A stretch of 64,000 nucleotides of DNA from Branchiostoma floridae (Eukaryota; Chordata; Leptocardii; Amphioxiformes; Branchiostomatidae). The position numbers and the translations under genes are program-made. Shown here in pieces: positions 1 through 20,800 of the stretch (position 1 is the stretch's first letter; every line of letters starts with the position of its first letter). The stretch is from NCBI RefSeq assembly GCF_000003815.2, contig NC_049990.1, positions 20,886,103 to 20,950,102 of the forward strand. Reading direction: 5' to 3'. The notes below the pieces were generated by a model. The model worked only from the letters and a program-made list of their open reading frames with translations, searched no databases and had not been told where the DNA came from.

Positions 1-181
1 TGTTTCTACTAACTTACTCTGGATACGAGAGAGAATGCAAGAGAGAGAGAGAGAAAGAGACAGACAGAGAGAGAGAGAGGGTAAGAGAGAAAGAGAGACA
101 GACAGGCAGAGAGACTCGGAGAGAGATAGACAGACAGACAGACAAAGAGAGACAGACAGACACACAGAGAGAGACAGACAC

Positions 182-212
<31 letters not shown>

Positions 213-219
213 GACAGAC

Positions 220-264
<45 letters not shown>

Positions 265-322
265 GATCCACGGTTTAACATGCGTGTGATATGAGTGTGG
301 AGAGGTAGAGACAGAGAGAGAA

Positions 323-359
<37 letters not shown>

Positions 360-422
360 GAGAGAGACAGACACAGACAGACAGACACAGAGAGAGAGAG
401 ACAGACACAGACAGACAGACAC

Positions 423-479
<57 letters not shown>

Positions 480-620
480 GATCAACGGTTTGACATGCGT
501 GTGGTATGAGTGTGGAGAGATAGAGACAGACAGCTGCAGACAGACAGACAGAGAGAGAGACAGACAGACAGCTGCAGACAGACAGAGAGAGAGATAGAGA
601 GAGACAGAGATCCGAGGTGT
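1..620. repeat. GA/CAGA microsatellite with higher-order units
   Basis: Nearly pure (GA)n and (CAGA)n on the + strand. It is interrupted three times by a short unique segment (GAGATC, CGGTTTRACATGCGTGTG, GATATGAGTGTGGAGAG) near 264, 478 and 606. The microsatellite and the spacer have therefore been amplified together as units of roughly 210 bp; the third spacer is shortened. Long open frames on both strands here are low-complexity artefacts. Confidence 0.9.
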
Positions 621-640
621 GATATGAGTGTAGAACGTAC

Positions 641-2770
641 GTGACGTAGGCAGCCGTGTCAAACTTCGTCTCAGAAGACTGTAGCTTACTCCAGACGTAC
701 TCCCTGACTTTAGGGTTCAGGTAGTCATAATAATGCGGGTTCTCCTTTTCTCCGGGCCAGAATTCTTCAAGAATCTCCACTCCAGTCAGGAGGACGCGAA
801 AGTTGATTACCCTGTACGCCTACGCAGAGGCAACATGTGATAAAAATAACTAACGGTAATTATTTCTTCTTAAGGCCATAAAGAGTGGTAACTGAGGCGT
901 TTGGGGGTGTTTTTGGTGTCATGGAAATATCATGTTTGGATAATGCATGGGTCTTTAGTTTTTTTTAAGGAAGTACCTTATTGCATAAAGGTGATTTATG
1001 CAAATTAGCATGACGTCATGATGATGTCATAGAGAGCTATATGGCCATGCCCATTTGGGGAAAAAATGACAGAAAAGTGTTTTGCCCCGCTTGTAATTCG
1101 ACGATTGTTGTTGATACTTTACAGTATTGTAAATATTGGTCATTTAAAAAGATCTGTGCGTGGATTTTGTCATATCATGTAATGCTGATTTTTTATGAAT
1201 TTTTTTCTTCAAATTTTTATTACCCCATATGCTACCAGCAATTGGGAGCACTAAATAGCACCCTTTTGAGGCGGCTGCGCGAGACATTCTACCTTAAAGG
1301 GTAAATTTCAAAGTAAGATCCATTTTGACTAATTTTGATGAACAGTTTTTGGGGCGTGTCGCTCCGATAATCACATTGTGGTGGTAGTAGTGACGCAATC
1401 CATTTTTACAGGCCATAAAAAAATCAAAATGATATTTTGAGGTCAGATTTGTATTCGGCATGTGCCAAAACCTCCGTATACCAAGTTTTGTTCTTGTATC
1501 TTCAAGGAGAGGGAAAATATGGTGTTTTTGCATATTTAATTAGCTGACTCGGATTTTATTACCCCTGGAACTCAATTATTCAGGATTATTTATCATTTAT
1601 GAATTAGATATGTAAATTTCATGGCCATAGTTCAATTCAGCATGTTACAAAACTCCAGTATACCAATTTTTTTCCTTGTATCTTGTATGACTGCGGAGAT
1701 ATTGTTATCTTGCATATTTAATTAGCTGACCCGAAGAAATTATGGCGTAATTTTTAGGCTTTTGATGGCCATAACTCTCTAACGGTATGTCCGATTTTTT
1801 CGCAATAAAAATCATTCTATTTCTCTCACCAAGAACTATCCAATGATGTCAAGTTTGAAAAGCTGTGAAGAGTTTGAAATTTTTTTGTAATTTGAGACAG
1901 CTACTTTGACCTTGAAATTTGGCCAACAAATAGCAATATTTGATGGCCAAATTTTTGATTTTATAAAAATAGAAGTACATATCTACTAACATTGATGGTT
2001 ATTTTTCGGAAAGAAATCTTCCTCGGGCATACCTCCTGGCTACCTTAAACAAATGTCTTCTGGCATGGGACCCATATATTATATGTAATGGAACATTCCC
2101 CGAAACACATTCAATTCAACTACGTGCACCACAAGTCGAAATGAATAACTGAACGAAAGGAAAATAATTATAGTGATACACAGTTAAAAAGTTTCAATAT
2201 TTTTCCTAATAAAGACTGACTGTCACATCAACATGTAGCTAGGGGTGGTGTGGTCCAATTCCAGAGGATCAGGTCTCGGTCCGGACCCGAACCTGGACCT
2301 AATTCATATACATGTATCTGTGAAAACTTGCGAATAAGCGATATTAAGACAATGATCCAGTTTGCTACAAATGATTCTGTTTGGTGGAGTATCTGGCGTC
2401 CATTTGCGTTATAAAATCCTATCTTAGCTTCATGAAAACAACAACAACTGTAATTTTGACTGCAGATGTTGTGACTGTATATGACGCTCTTGTTATTTCC
2501 TTGGACCTGTAAGCCCCCAAACACGAGAACGCTTGCCGGTGTAATATGTTAATTTTCTAATCGGTCCAACATCCTATCCGGTTTTTTTTGTGGATCGGTC
2601 AAACACGAAAAAAAAGGTTTTGTACCGGTACCAACCCCGACCCCTACATGTAGCTATTATCCGCTACGCTAGGTTCAACCGGGAACCATCATTACCTTGT
2701 CTATGATGGAAATAGTTTCCATGGCATGGTTTTCAACTGCCTGGCGATCCTTGTTGAACACCTTTTCAAA
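641..2770 (-). CDS. Reprolysin-type (M12B/ADAM-like) metalloprotease, two internal exons (partial)
   Basis: Two exons on the - strand join in frame. Exon A is 2770-2696 (75 nt, 25 codons), preceded by a pyrimidine-rich TTTTTTCTCAG acceptor and followed by GTAATG. It encodes FEKVFNKDRQAV then ENHAMETISIIDK. Exon B is 819-641 (179 nt), acceptor GCGTAG, donor GTACGT. It encodes AYRVINFRVLLTGVEI, a FWPGEKENP segment and KFDTAAYVT. The order (helix ending in a Val/Ile-x-x-Tyr-Arg turn, the strand N-x-R-V-x-L-x-G-V-E-I, then F-D-T-A) is the N-terminal half of a reprolysin catalytic domain. The HExxH zinc site would lie in the next exon, beyond base 1. No convincing upstream exon or start was found between 2770 and the DKC1 3' end, so this could be a truncated copy. 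Exact protease subfamily is not resolved. Family call is by recognition of the fold pattern. Confidence 0.6.
820..2239. repeat. AT-rich intron of the metalloprotease with a duplicated segment
   Basis: Intronic, AT-rich, no credible coding. A segment of about 125 bp is present twice in direct orientation (about 1430-1550 and 1608-1733). Both copies contain a CCTTGTATCTT-like motif and end with TTGCATATTTAATTAGCTGA. The copies have diverged, so this is an old duplication or two copies of an interspersed repeat. The rest of the stretch shows nothing I can name. Confidence 0.6.
2240..2646. mobile_element. hAT-like non-autonomous element (copy 1), 8-bp TSD
   Basis: A 407-bp element with terminal inverted repeats beginning TAGGGGTSG. 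It is flanked on both sides by the perfect 8-bp direct repeat CATGTAGC (2232-2239 and 2647-2654). The ends are rich in GGTCCGGACC and GGTACCGGTACC motifs shared with the copy at 4785-5205. An 8-bp target duplication is the hAT signature. No transposase open frame is present, so it would move only in trans. Confidence 0.85.
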
Positions 2771-2919
2771 CTGAGAAAAAACAACAGAACAGGTTGATGA
2801 GAAAGAAATAGGGATCGATTACAACTTGCTATAGTTCCCAGTTTGTTACAAAATGCACGTGAACTTGTGTAACACAAGCTTTGGGCAGTCAATCTTCACA
2901 ACATCCATCAATTTTAATG

Positions 2920-3412
2920 AATGAATGAATGACCTTTATTGTACATTTGTGCTCAAACAAGCTAAGTACAGGTCGTAGCGCTAGTGATAAGGTACAATTT
3001 TGACCAAAAAAAGGTATCTTATCATCTCTACATATGCTATTACATTCAAGTATGTACAAGTTCAACTTCTTCTCGCTTCTTAAAACAGTTATAAACGTAA
3101 GGACAGATGGAATCAATATATATGGTTTATCTAATTGCATGAGAAATGTGAATTTTTCCGTGGTATTCAAGTATCGGAAATTTGGGAACATATGTTGTAT
3201 ATTTTCAAAAAGGACGTTTCTTTCGTTGTTGTATAAAGTACAGTCAACAATAATGTGACACTCATCTTCTAACTTATTCAAGTTACAGTATTGGCAGATT
3301 CTTTCTTCCAGAGGAATGTGGTTATGTCGGCCTTTTTCAATGTGGAGTCTATGTGAACTAATGCGGAGCTTTGTGATGGCTGTTCTGTACCGAATGTTTG
3401 CAAAGAGTTTGT
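2920..3412 (-). pseudogene. LINE 3' fragment: reverse transcriptase C-terminal zinc-finger region
   Basis: The - strand encodes a conserved LINE tail: RTAITKLRISSHRLHIEKG, then ERICQYC, LEDECHIIVDC and a Tyr-rich helix. This gives a C-x2-C...H-x4-C finger like that found after the reverse transcriptase of several animal LINE clades. It reads on into an A/T-rich 3' end with an AATAAA and an (ATTC)n tail at about 2917-2935, typical of a 5'-truncated LINE insertion. The same domain occurs at 58425-58710. It sits between the metalloprotease exons and the DKC1 3' end. Confidence 0.75.
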
Positions 3413-3612
3413 GATCATGTGTGATTTAGTCAATCTATTCAATTTGTTAAAGGTAACTGATGTATTGAAGTATCTGAGCGATCAAAACACACAAACAAAG
3501 TCACTGTTTTGGTTTTGTTTCTACATCATAAGACGGATCTACCTTATTACACTGTACAGCGATGTTCAAAGCGTATTAAGTTGTATTTCGTAATATGCGT
3601 ATTTCTCACCAC

Positions 3613-3647
<35 letters not shown>

Positions 3648-4784
3648 TGTGCGTTTTGACTTGCTATCGGTAAAATCGTGATGTAAAGCGAGGAATGCTG
3701 TGATTACGGTGGATGATTTCGTGGTGAAGCTATCACCGCCGAAACCGCGAACATTCAACCAACGCGAAAATTTTTAACCTACTGTATATACTTTGTCGTC
3801 CCTTTGGAACAGTTGTTGTTCACGCCCCCTTTCACACAGGTTTAAGTCGTGAAGCGTTCGAAGCCTAAAAGAATCTGTGGCCTAGCTATAGGTGATCGCT
3901 CCAAATTCCACCCTCAAAGAAAATAAGTAGTTTCTTCCTCGTTTTACTCACCTTTGGTTAAAGACCAGTCCTGTGACGACGTGGGTTCGTCTCTCGAAGG
4001 AGAATAGAAAAGTTGTGATGGTTGGTTTATGTTGTCCACTGACGCGAAGCAATTTAAATATGTTTACCCTACCGGTTGAACTAGAACGCTCGTGAATGTC
4101 AAAGTTTGTTACCTCCATGAAGATGGAGGTATTGTTTTGGGTCCGGACGATGTATGGAGACATATAATCAAGAACCATTTGATGGGTTGGGATAGATTTT
4201 GGTAGGTGGGTTTATTGTGAAGCTGTGGGTAGATTTTGGGCCTCCTGTTTGTTGATCTTGGTACTGCAGCATCTTTTAGAAATGTCCTCTGTCCTGGACG
4301 AGCTCTGTTGTGGAGTTTTATGCAGTAGATAGGTGTTAACACAAGTTTGAAGCAAAGTTTGATTGGTAATGTAGAATGAATTGACCAATCAATGTGCAGC
4401 TACTATGACGACCTGGTCAATCTCCAGCATTTATTTCATTGACTGCTAGGGGTCCTTCTTAAATACTCAATGTGAAATGGCATTTGCAATATTACTTGTG
4501 TCATTCTTGTCTAATTTGTCTACTGGCGCGTAGCCAATGACTTGTTTTCACTGAGGGGAAAGAAGTAATGAACTCTGTATTTAATGTAACATTTAAAGAT
4601 TAAAAGAAGTAACTCACAATCTTCCTAATACACCCTGGATGATATTCACATTGAATGTTTTTGCTGGCATCATATAACTAAAACTTAATAAGATTCTCCT
4701 GCATGTCAATCGTAAGTATGTGAATAAAGATAAAATAAAGATCTAGGGACAAGCATATAGACTAGGAGCTGTAAGTGTTGCAGA
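3413..4784. other. Spacer between LINE fragment and hAT-like copy 2
   Basis: No supported gene. It contains an alternating (TG)n/(CG)n tract at about 3613-3652, a purine-pyrimidine alternation able to adopt Z-DNA. At 4109-4130 there is a near-palindrome, TTACCTCCATGAAGATGGAGGT, that starts a repeat family also seen at 8291-9353 and 61089. A donor-like AAG/GTGAGT at 3951-3957 on the - strand has no in-frame exon that fits the metalloprotease. Confidence 0.6.
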
Positions 4785-5205
4785 TAGGGCTGGGTATTGG
4801 TACAGCGTACCGGTACAAAACCGTTTTTTCTTATTGGACCGGTCCAGAAAAACCGGACCTGAAAAAATTAGGTGGACTGGATGTTGGACCGATTAGAAAA
4901 ATAACAGATTATTTTATCAGGCATTCACACGTTTTGGCGCCTACAGGTGGAAGAAAATAATAAGAGTGAAGTAGAGTAGAGTTTATAGTAATTTCTACCA
5001 AGTTTTACAGCCAATCGTACAGGTGCAGATAGCGTTGCAGGATTTCAAAACGCCAGTGTGAGTCTAATACTCCACCAAGCATATTTATTTGTAGTGAAAT
5101 GGACCATTGGTATGGGTCATACTGCATGAGGTCCAGGTTCAGGTCCGGACCTGATCCTTTGGACCTAAACCGGACCTGGATTTTCTGTACCGGTACCCAC
5201 CCCTA
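4785..5205. mobile_element. hAT-like non-autonomous element (copy 2), 8-bp TSD
   Basis: A 421-bp relative of the element at 2240-2646. The termini are TAGGGCTGGGTA at the left and TACCCACCCCTA at the right. It is flanked by the perfect 8-bp direct repeat GTTGCAGA (4777-4784 and 5206-5213). Subterminal GGACCGGTCC, CCGGACCTG and GTACCGGTAC palindromes are probable transposase-binding repeats. It lies immediately beyond the predicted DKC1 polyadenylation site. There is no internal gene. Confidence 0.88.
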
Positions 5206-6204
5206 GTTGCAGATTTACAAGAAACTACAAATACTTCTTTCAAGTAGAGCCTTCAAACTCTGAATAGTGCACTTTTACACAGTTTATTTTCCAGCTCCTC
5301 TGGAAAGTGTCATACAAATAAACATTACCTTCTTTAGTAACAATGTTACAGCCAGGTTAGGAAAGAAAAAAAAAGATAGCTATCTTACTAAATATTGATT
5401 GATAAACAAACAGAAATTACAAAAAACAGCAGCCTGATTTGTTAGGTTACAAAACTACAACAAGAAAGCTGATTTGTAAAAGTAAAGACAACTATTAACT
5501 ACAAGTACTTAAACTGATTTCTCTGTACAATACTTCTTCATCTTTGATCAAAGACTTCACCAGTTTCATGTGAACAGGGACAAAACTGAACAAAGATGAT
5601 ATTGAAGATCATTCGAGTGTCACAAAGGAAACATGGACGACCTTAACATGAAATACTCAGAGGTTTCTTACAAGGGTCTCTTTTAATCACTTTGATTTTC
5701 TTAGTTACATGATTTTCAATCAAGAGACAGACCAAAAACAATCAATGATACATTTGTCATTCACTTGCCTCTTTAGTGCAGATTGTTTGCTCTCTTGTTT
5801 ACATACAATCTTTGATAAATCCATAAGCAAAACGACATTGTCTTTAATACTTTTTCAAATGAAAAACTTTTAAACTTTTCTCCAAATAACAAAGTTCTAA
5901 CGGTTAGAACATAAATGGAGGACATCTTACTTCTTTTCAGTACATTTCTCGACATGTATTTCCTTCAGAATCAGTTGCACAAAGTACTATTTTCTTTTGT
6001 AATTATACCCAATTACTACTTTGGTAGTCAAGGACAGTATCAATGAACTTACATCAACTCTTTACAAAGTTAGATGCTTAAGTGCAAGAAGATATTTGGC
6101 AAGTATCAAAAGTTATCACATCAAATGATACATGTAATTTCTAAAATGAAAAAACTAAACAAAAGTCTGTTTGTTTTACAATACCATGGACCCATAACTT
6201 TAAC
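5206..6204 (-). other. DKC1: Probable DKC1 3' UTR
   Basis: AT-rich sequence directly downstream of the DKC1 stop, without coding potential. The first canonical AATAAA met on the - strand after the stop is at 5288-5283, which would give a 3' UTR of about 0.9 kb. The assignment rests on that signal alone and cDNA would settle it. Confidence 0.5.
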
Positions 6205-16939
<10,735 letters not shown>

Positions 16940-17177
16940 CTTGCTTCTACGCACGCTGCCTGTGGATGAACTGCGCATGTGCCATGACCTCTGTCCTCTT
17001 TCTTCCTGTATCATACAAAAACACGCACACAGCTGGAAGTCTTCAGATTTATGCTGTTTTATGGGGTAAAATAACTCATAAATAACGATAATATAAAGAA
17101 GAAAGTATTCCTAACCTTTCTCCACAGTTTCGCTTTCCTATGATGTTCTGAGGACGTTTTACACAGCTGAACTTTAG
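16940..17177. promoter_or_regulatory. Shared bidirectional promoter of DKC1 and XPG
   Basis: About 240 bp separates the DKC1 ATG (-) from a probable XPG 5' UTR exon (+). An NRF1-like CTGCGCATGTGCC lies at 16971-16983, an ETS-type CAGGAAG (- strand) is near 17005, and a YY1-type AAGATGGCGGA overlaps the DKC1 start codon. No TATA box is evident. This is the usual make-up of a housekeeping divergent promoter. Motifs are read by eye and activity is inferred. Confidence 0.6.
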
Positions 17178-17831
17178 GTAAGTAGTGGGTCACAAAGGGG
17201 GAGGGGGGCTCTTGTACTATTTAGCCCCGTTACATAATTCAGATGCAAGTGCAATTTCATGTTTTTGTAAAGACAGAGACGTTACATTATGATCACAGTG
17301 AATTCGCGGTGGTCGCAGGTTATAGAGAAAATCTTAGAATTACCCTGAGGAACATGGGCAACGAACCAACGGCTTGACTTGTGAGGTTGCATGTATGTGT
17401 AATTTGACACTGTGCGAACATGACTTTCAGATACACGTGTGCTCTAGGAATTTAATACCAAGGAAAGCAGATCGTAGACTAGAGGCTTGTTGTGTGTCCT
17501 ACATATCTGTACCGTACACACACAATAAAAAACAACAACATGAAAGTGATGCAAGCTGGGCAGGGATTTTCAAACATACTGTAAATGCATTTATGTTCGC
17601 AGGAATTTAATTTCACAGTAGGGGGAAAAGGAATTTTTGCTCTTACTGCCATGGAAAAATGTTCCTGGTGGTTTTAAGGTCACGGTAAATTTGCAACGCG
17701 AAAAACGCGAAAATAAAACCACCGTGAAAATTTCTGCATTTACAGTAGTTGACTCAAAAAGAAAAAAATAACATCAGTTCTTGAAACTTTCTTTCCATAG
17801 CATCATTGCAATTTTCCTCTTTGTTTTGCAG
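17178..17831 (+). other. ERCC5: Probable XPG 5' UTR intron, with a MITE at 17577-17749
   Basis: A consensus donor (TTAG/GTAAGTAG) ends a presumed untranslated exon at 17177. A good acceptor (CTCTTTGTTTTGCAG) precedes 17832, 29 nt upstream of the ATG. Inside lies a roughly 173-bp inverted-repeat element with ends TACTGTAAATGCA and TGCATTTACAGTA. Fragments of the same family are near 10840 and 14430. The untranslated exon itself is an inference from splice signals. Confidence 0.5.
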
Positions 17832-17860
17832 GTAGGGATTCCTGGGGAGACTGAGGCAGG

Positions 17861-20800
17861 ATGGGAGTTCACGACCTGTGGAAGCTCCTGGAGCCGACGG
17901 GACGTCCCGTGAGGATGGACACGTTAGAGGGGAAGGTTCTCGCAGTCGGTATCCTTTATACAAACATTTGTCAATCATTTGCAGATTTATAACTATATGT
18001 CACTGATATTGTGCCTTTGTGAAAGGTACTTGTCTGAACTTTCCTCACATCCCTTGTAACTAGCTTTAACTGCTAGTAAAGACATCCCTCAGACCTGTGT
18101 TTGAGGAGACACACCTCGAGCACAATAACCTGCCACACTTATAGGAGCATTTCACTGCAGAAGCAAGGCTTATTTTCTGATAGATAATATTTTTTTGGAT
18201 ACAAATTCAGACTTTGGGCTACTTAGTAAATAATCTCATCTGTTTTTTCTGCAATATAATCCTTTTCTAGATCCAAGTACCCCATACAGATCTACTTCAT
18301 ATGTGCTGTGCCATAGTTTGCTTGCATAGCCGACTTCTGTCACACATTAAAGCATAACTATTTATACTCTGAGGAATTATAATACCCGCTTGGAATAACC
18401 CTTTAAAAGTTTCTGTAAAAGTACCCACCCTTACTGATAACCTTGTTCTTGAACAGTGTTTTGCTAACACCTGCCACAATGCCATCATTGTCATGTAATT
18501 GTCCTTGTGGGAACAGTACCCTTAACCACCCCCAGATGTGAGTATCTGGTTGAACCAGGCAGTGATGGGCAGCTGGAACCCTCGCGGTGGGAACAAGAAC
18601 CCGCACCTCAAGGTTCTCTTCAACCGCATCTGTAAACTGCTCTTCTACCGGATCAAACCGGTCTTTGTCTTCGATGGGCGCATGCCAGAACTCAAGAGGA
18701 AGACTCTTGTGAGTAGTAATATTTCCACAGGACCACAGATTGTAATTATGCACTTTTCTTTTTGTTAGATTGTTTTTTTGGGGGGGGGGGGCAAATGTCT
18801 TTTTATATTTGAATTGGTCTTAAAATAATTTTGTTTAGCTTTCTTGCCAATGGTCCACTGTCCACTAAAAGTATTATGTTGTAGGTTGGCAGTAAAACAT
18901 AAAACTGCTGCAAAAATTTGAAGAATTACAGCATTACTGCTCTGCGTATGGTATGGATAATAAGCTGGTGCAATGGCCCCCAAAAAGCAACTCGGTAGAG
19001 TGTTCGCCTTGCAGTCAGTTGGTCTTATGTTCGATCTCAAGCTGAGTCATGATAAAGACTATGAAAAGGGTACATACTGCTTTCCCTGCTTAGCACTTAG
19101 CATCTGGGAAAGAGTGTGGTAGTACACAAAATACTACCAGTGAACTAGTCCCAGCTGAAGTGATTGCACAAACCTGTGTAGACCTGGGCTACATTTTATT
19201 AAGCCAAGGGGGCATTGCATAGCATTGCTTACCACAAACGTTCCTTGTCTAGGCTGCTCGGAGGAAGAGGAAGGAAGCAGCAGAGAAGGAGACCAGGAAG
19301 GTGGCGAACAAAGTCCTACAGAACTACCTGAAGGTGCAGGCACTCAGGGCCGTGCGGGGAGAGACGGGCGCGGGAACGGCTGGCCCTGTACCCACCCCAC
19401 AGCTCAACAAGCCTGGAGACTCGGACTTGTTTGAGCTACCTCCGCTACCTGAACAACAGGGAACCAGGTATGGGGAGAGAAAATAAAATAAAAATCATTA
19501 GGAGATTATTTAGAGGCAATTTATCTTTACAGCTGGTTAAAATTGGAAGATTTCCTTCTCATCAGACATGTTCCAGAGGTGACTATGGGGCCTTTACTGA
19601 GGCAACTCTCAGATATGAATGGGGAAATGGTTATCTACCTTTTACAGAACTACTTAATGTTGAGTTACCTTCACTATCAGAACAACAGAAAAGCAGGTAT
19701 GGATAGAGAAAATGAAAGAAAAACCATTAGGAGATGTATTTTAAAGGCAATTCATCTATCTCTACAGTGAGTAGCCTGAGTACCATCCTCTGTAGTGACC
19801 ACTGGCTCAATACTTTCTTCTTTATTCATCATCCATACACTCCATGATTTTCCTGGAAAGATTAGCAGACCAAAAGTGTAACTTAACATGACCCTAAAAG
19901 CAATAATTTTTTGTTTTTCTTTCTTTCGTTTAAGCATAGAAATTGATAAATATTTTGCCTCCGTGAATAGTTTCATCAGGTTGGTACGTCACTAAATGAA
20001 GAGACTCTTTTTACACAACCATTGTTTTATTCTCACCGACATTTCAGTGACCGTCTGTCACCTTCTTCAGGCAATTCTGACTGGTTCACCATTGTACTTC
20101 AGGACAGGTGTCGCTGCTCACATTTGAATAAAATAATGGTTGTGTAAAAAGAGTCTCTTTATTCTGATAAATATTTTGTTTTGGCCTAATGCTATGTTGT
20201 TCCCTTCAGTGCGGAAAGTACAGAGGCAGACATTGACTTGTGGGAGGAACGACAGGCAAGACAAGAGATTGTTCAGGTACTAGTATATGTAATCTCCAAC
20301 TCCTTTAAACCTTCAATGATTGTTCATGGGTTTTATTTACTAAATACAAAATTTGGATGGTTGTAAATGTTTTTGTTTGTTTGTTTTTTCCAGACGGAGT
20401 TCCAAGACATCACAAAGGTTGATGTGGAGTCTGAGGACTTCAAGGCTCTTCCTCCAGACATCCAGCATGAGATCATCATGGACCTACAGGAGATGAGGAA
20501 GAGACACTTGTTCACTCTCGCCAAGCATGTTCCTGAGGTGGGTATGGGGGCTTTACTGAGGGAACAGTTTAGATATTTGCATTCTATAGTTAGTAAAGAA
20601 AGAAGTCGATCCGATTTGCAGGTGGCAAGAAAGAGGAACTTGTTCACTCTCACCAGGCATGTTCCTGGGGTGGGTATGGGGGCCTTACTGAGGGAACATC
20701 TATGTCCACAGATTAAATATTTGTATTCTATAATTACTAGAGAAAAAAGTCGATAAGATCTGCATGTGGTGAGAAAGAGATAATTGTTCACTGTCATCAT

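Noticed and set aside
9-662. 217-codon and similar open frames at the left edge
   Set aside because: They are Ser/Leu/Cys- or Arg/Glu-rich translations of (GA)n/(CAGA)n and have no coding character.
3951-3990. Possible upstream metalloprotease exon with a good GTGAGT donor
   Set aside because: The phase needed to join exon A contains a TAA, so it cannot be the preceding coding exon.
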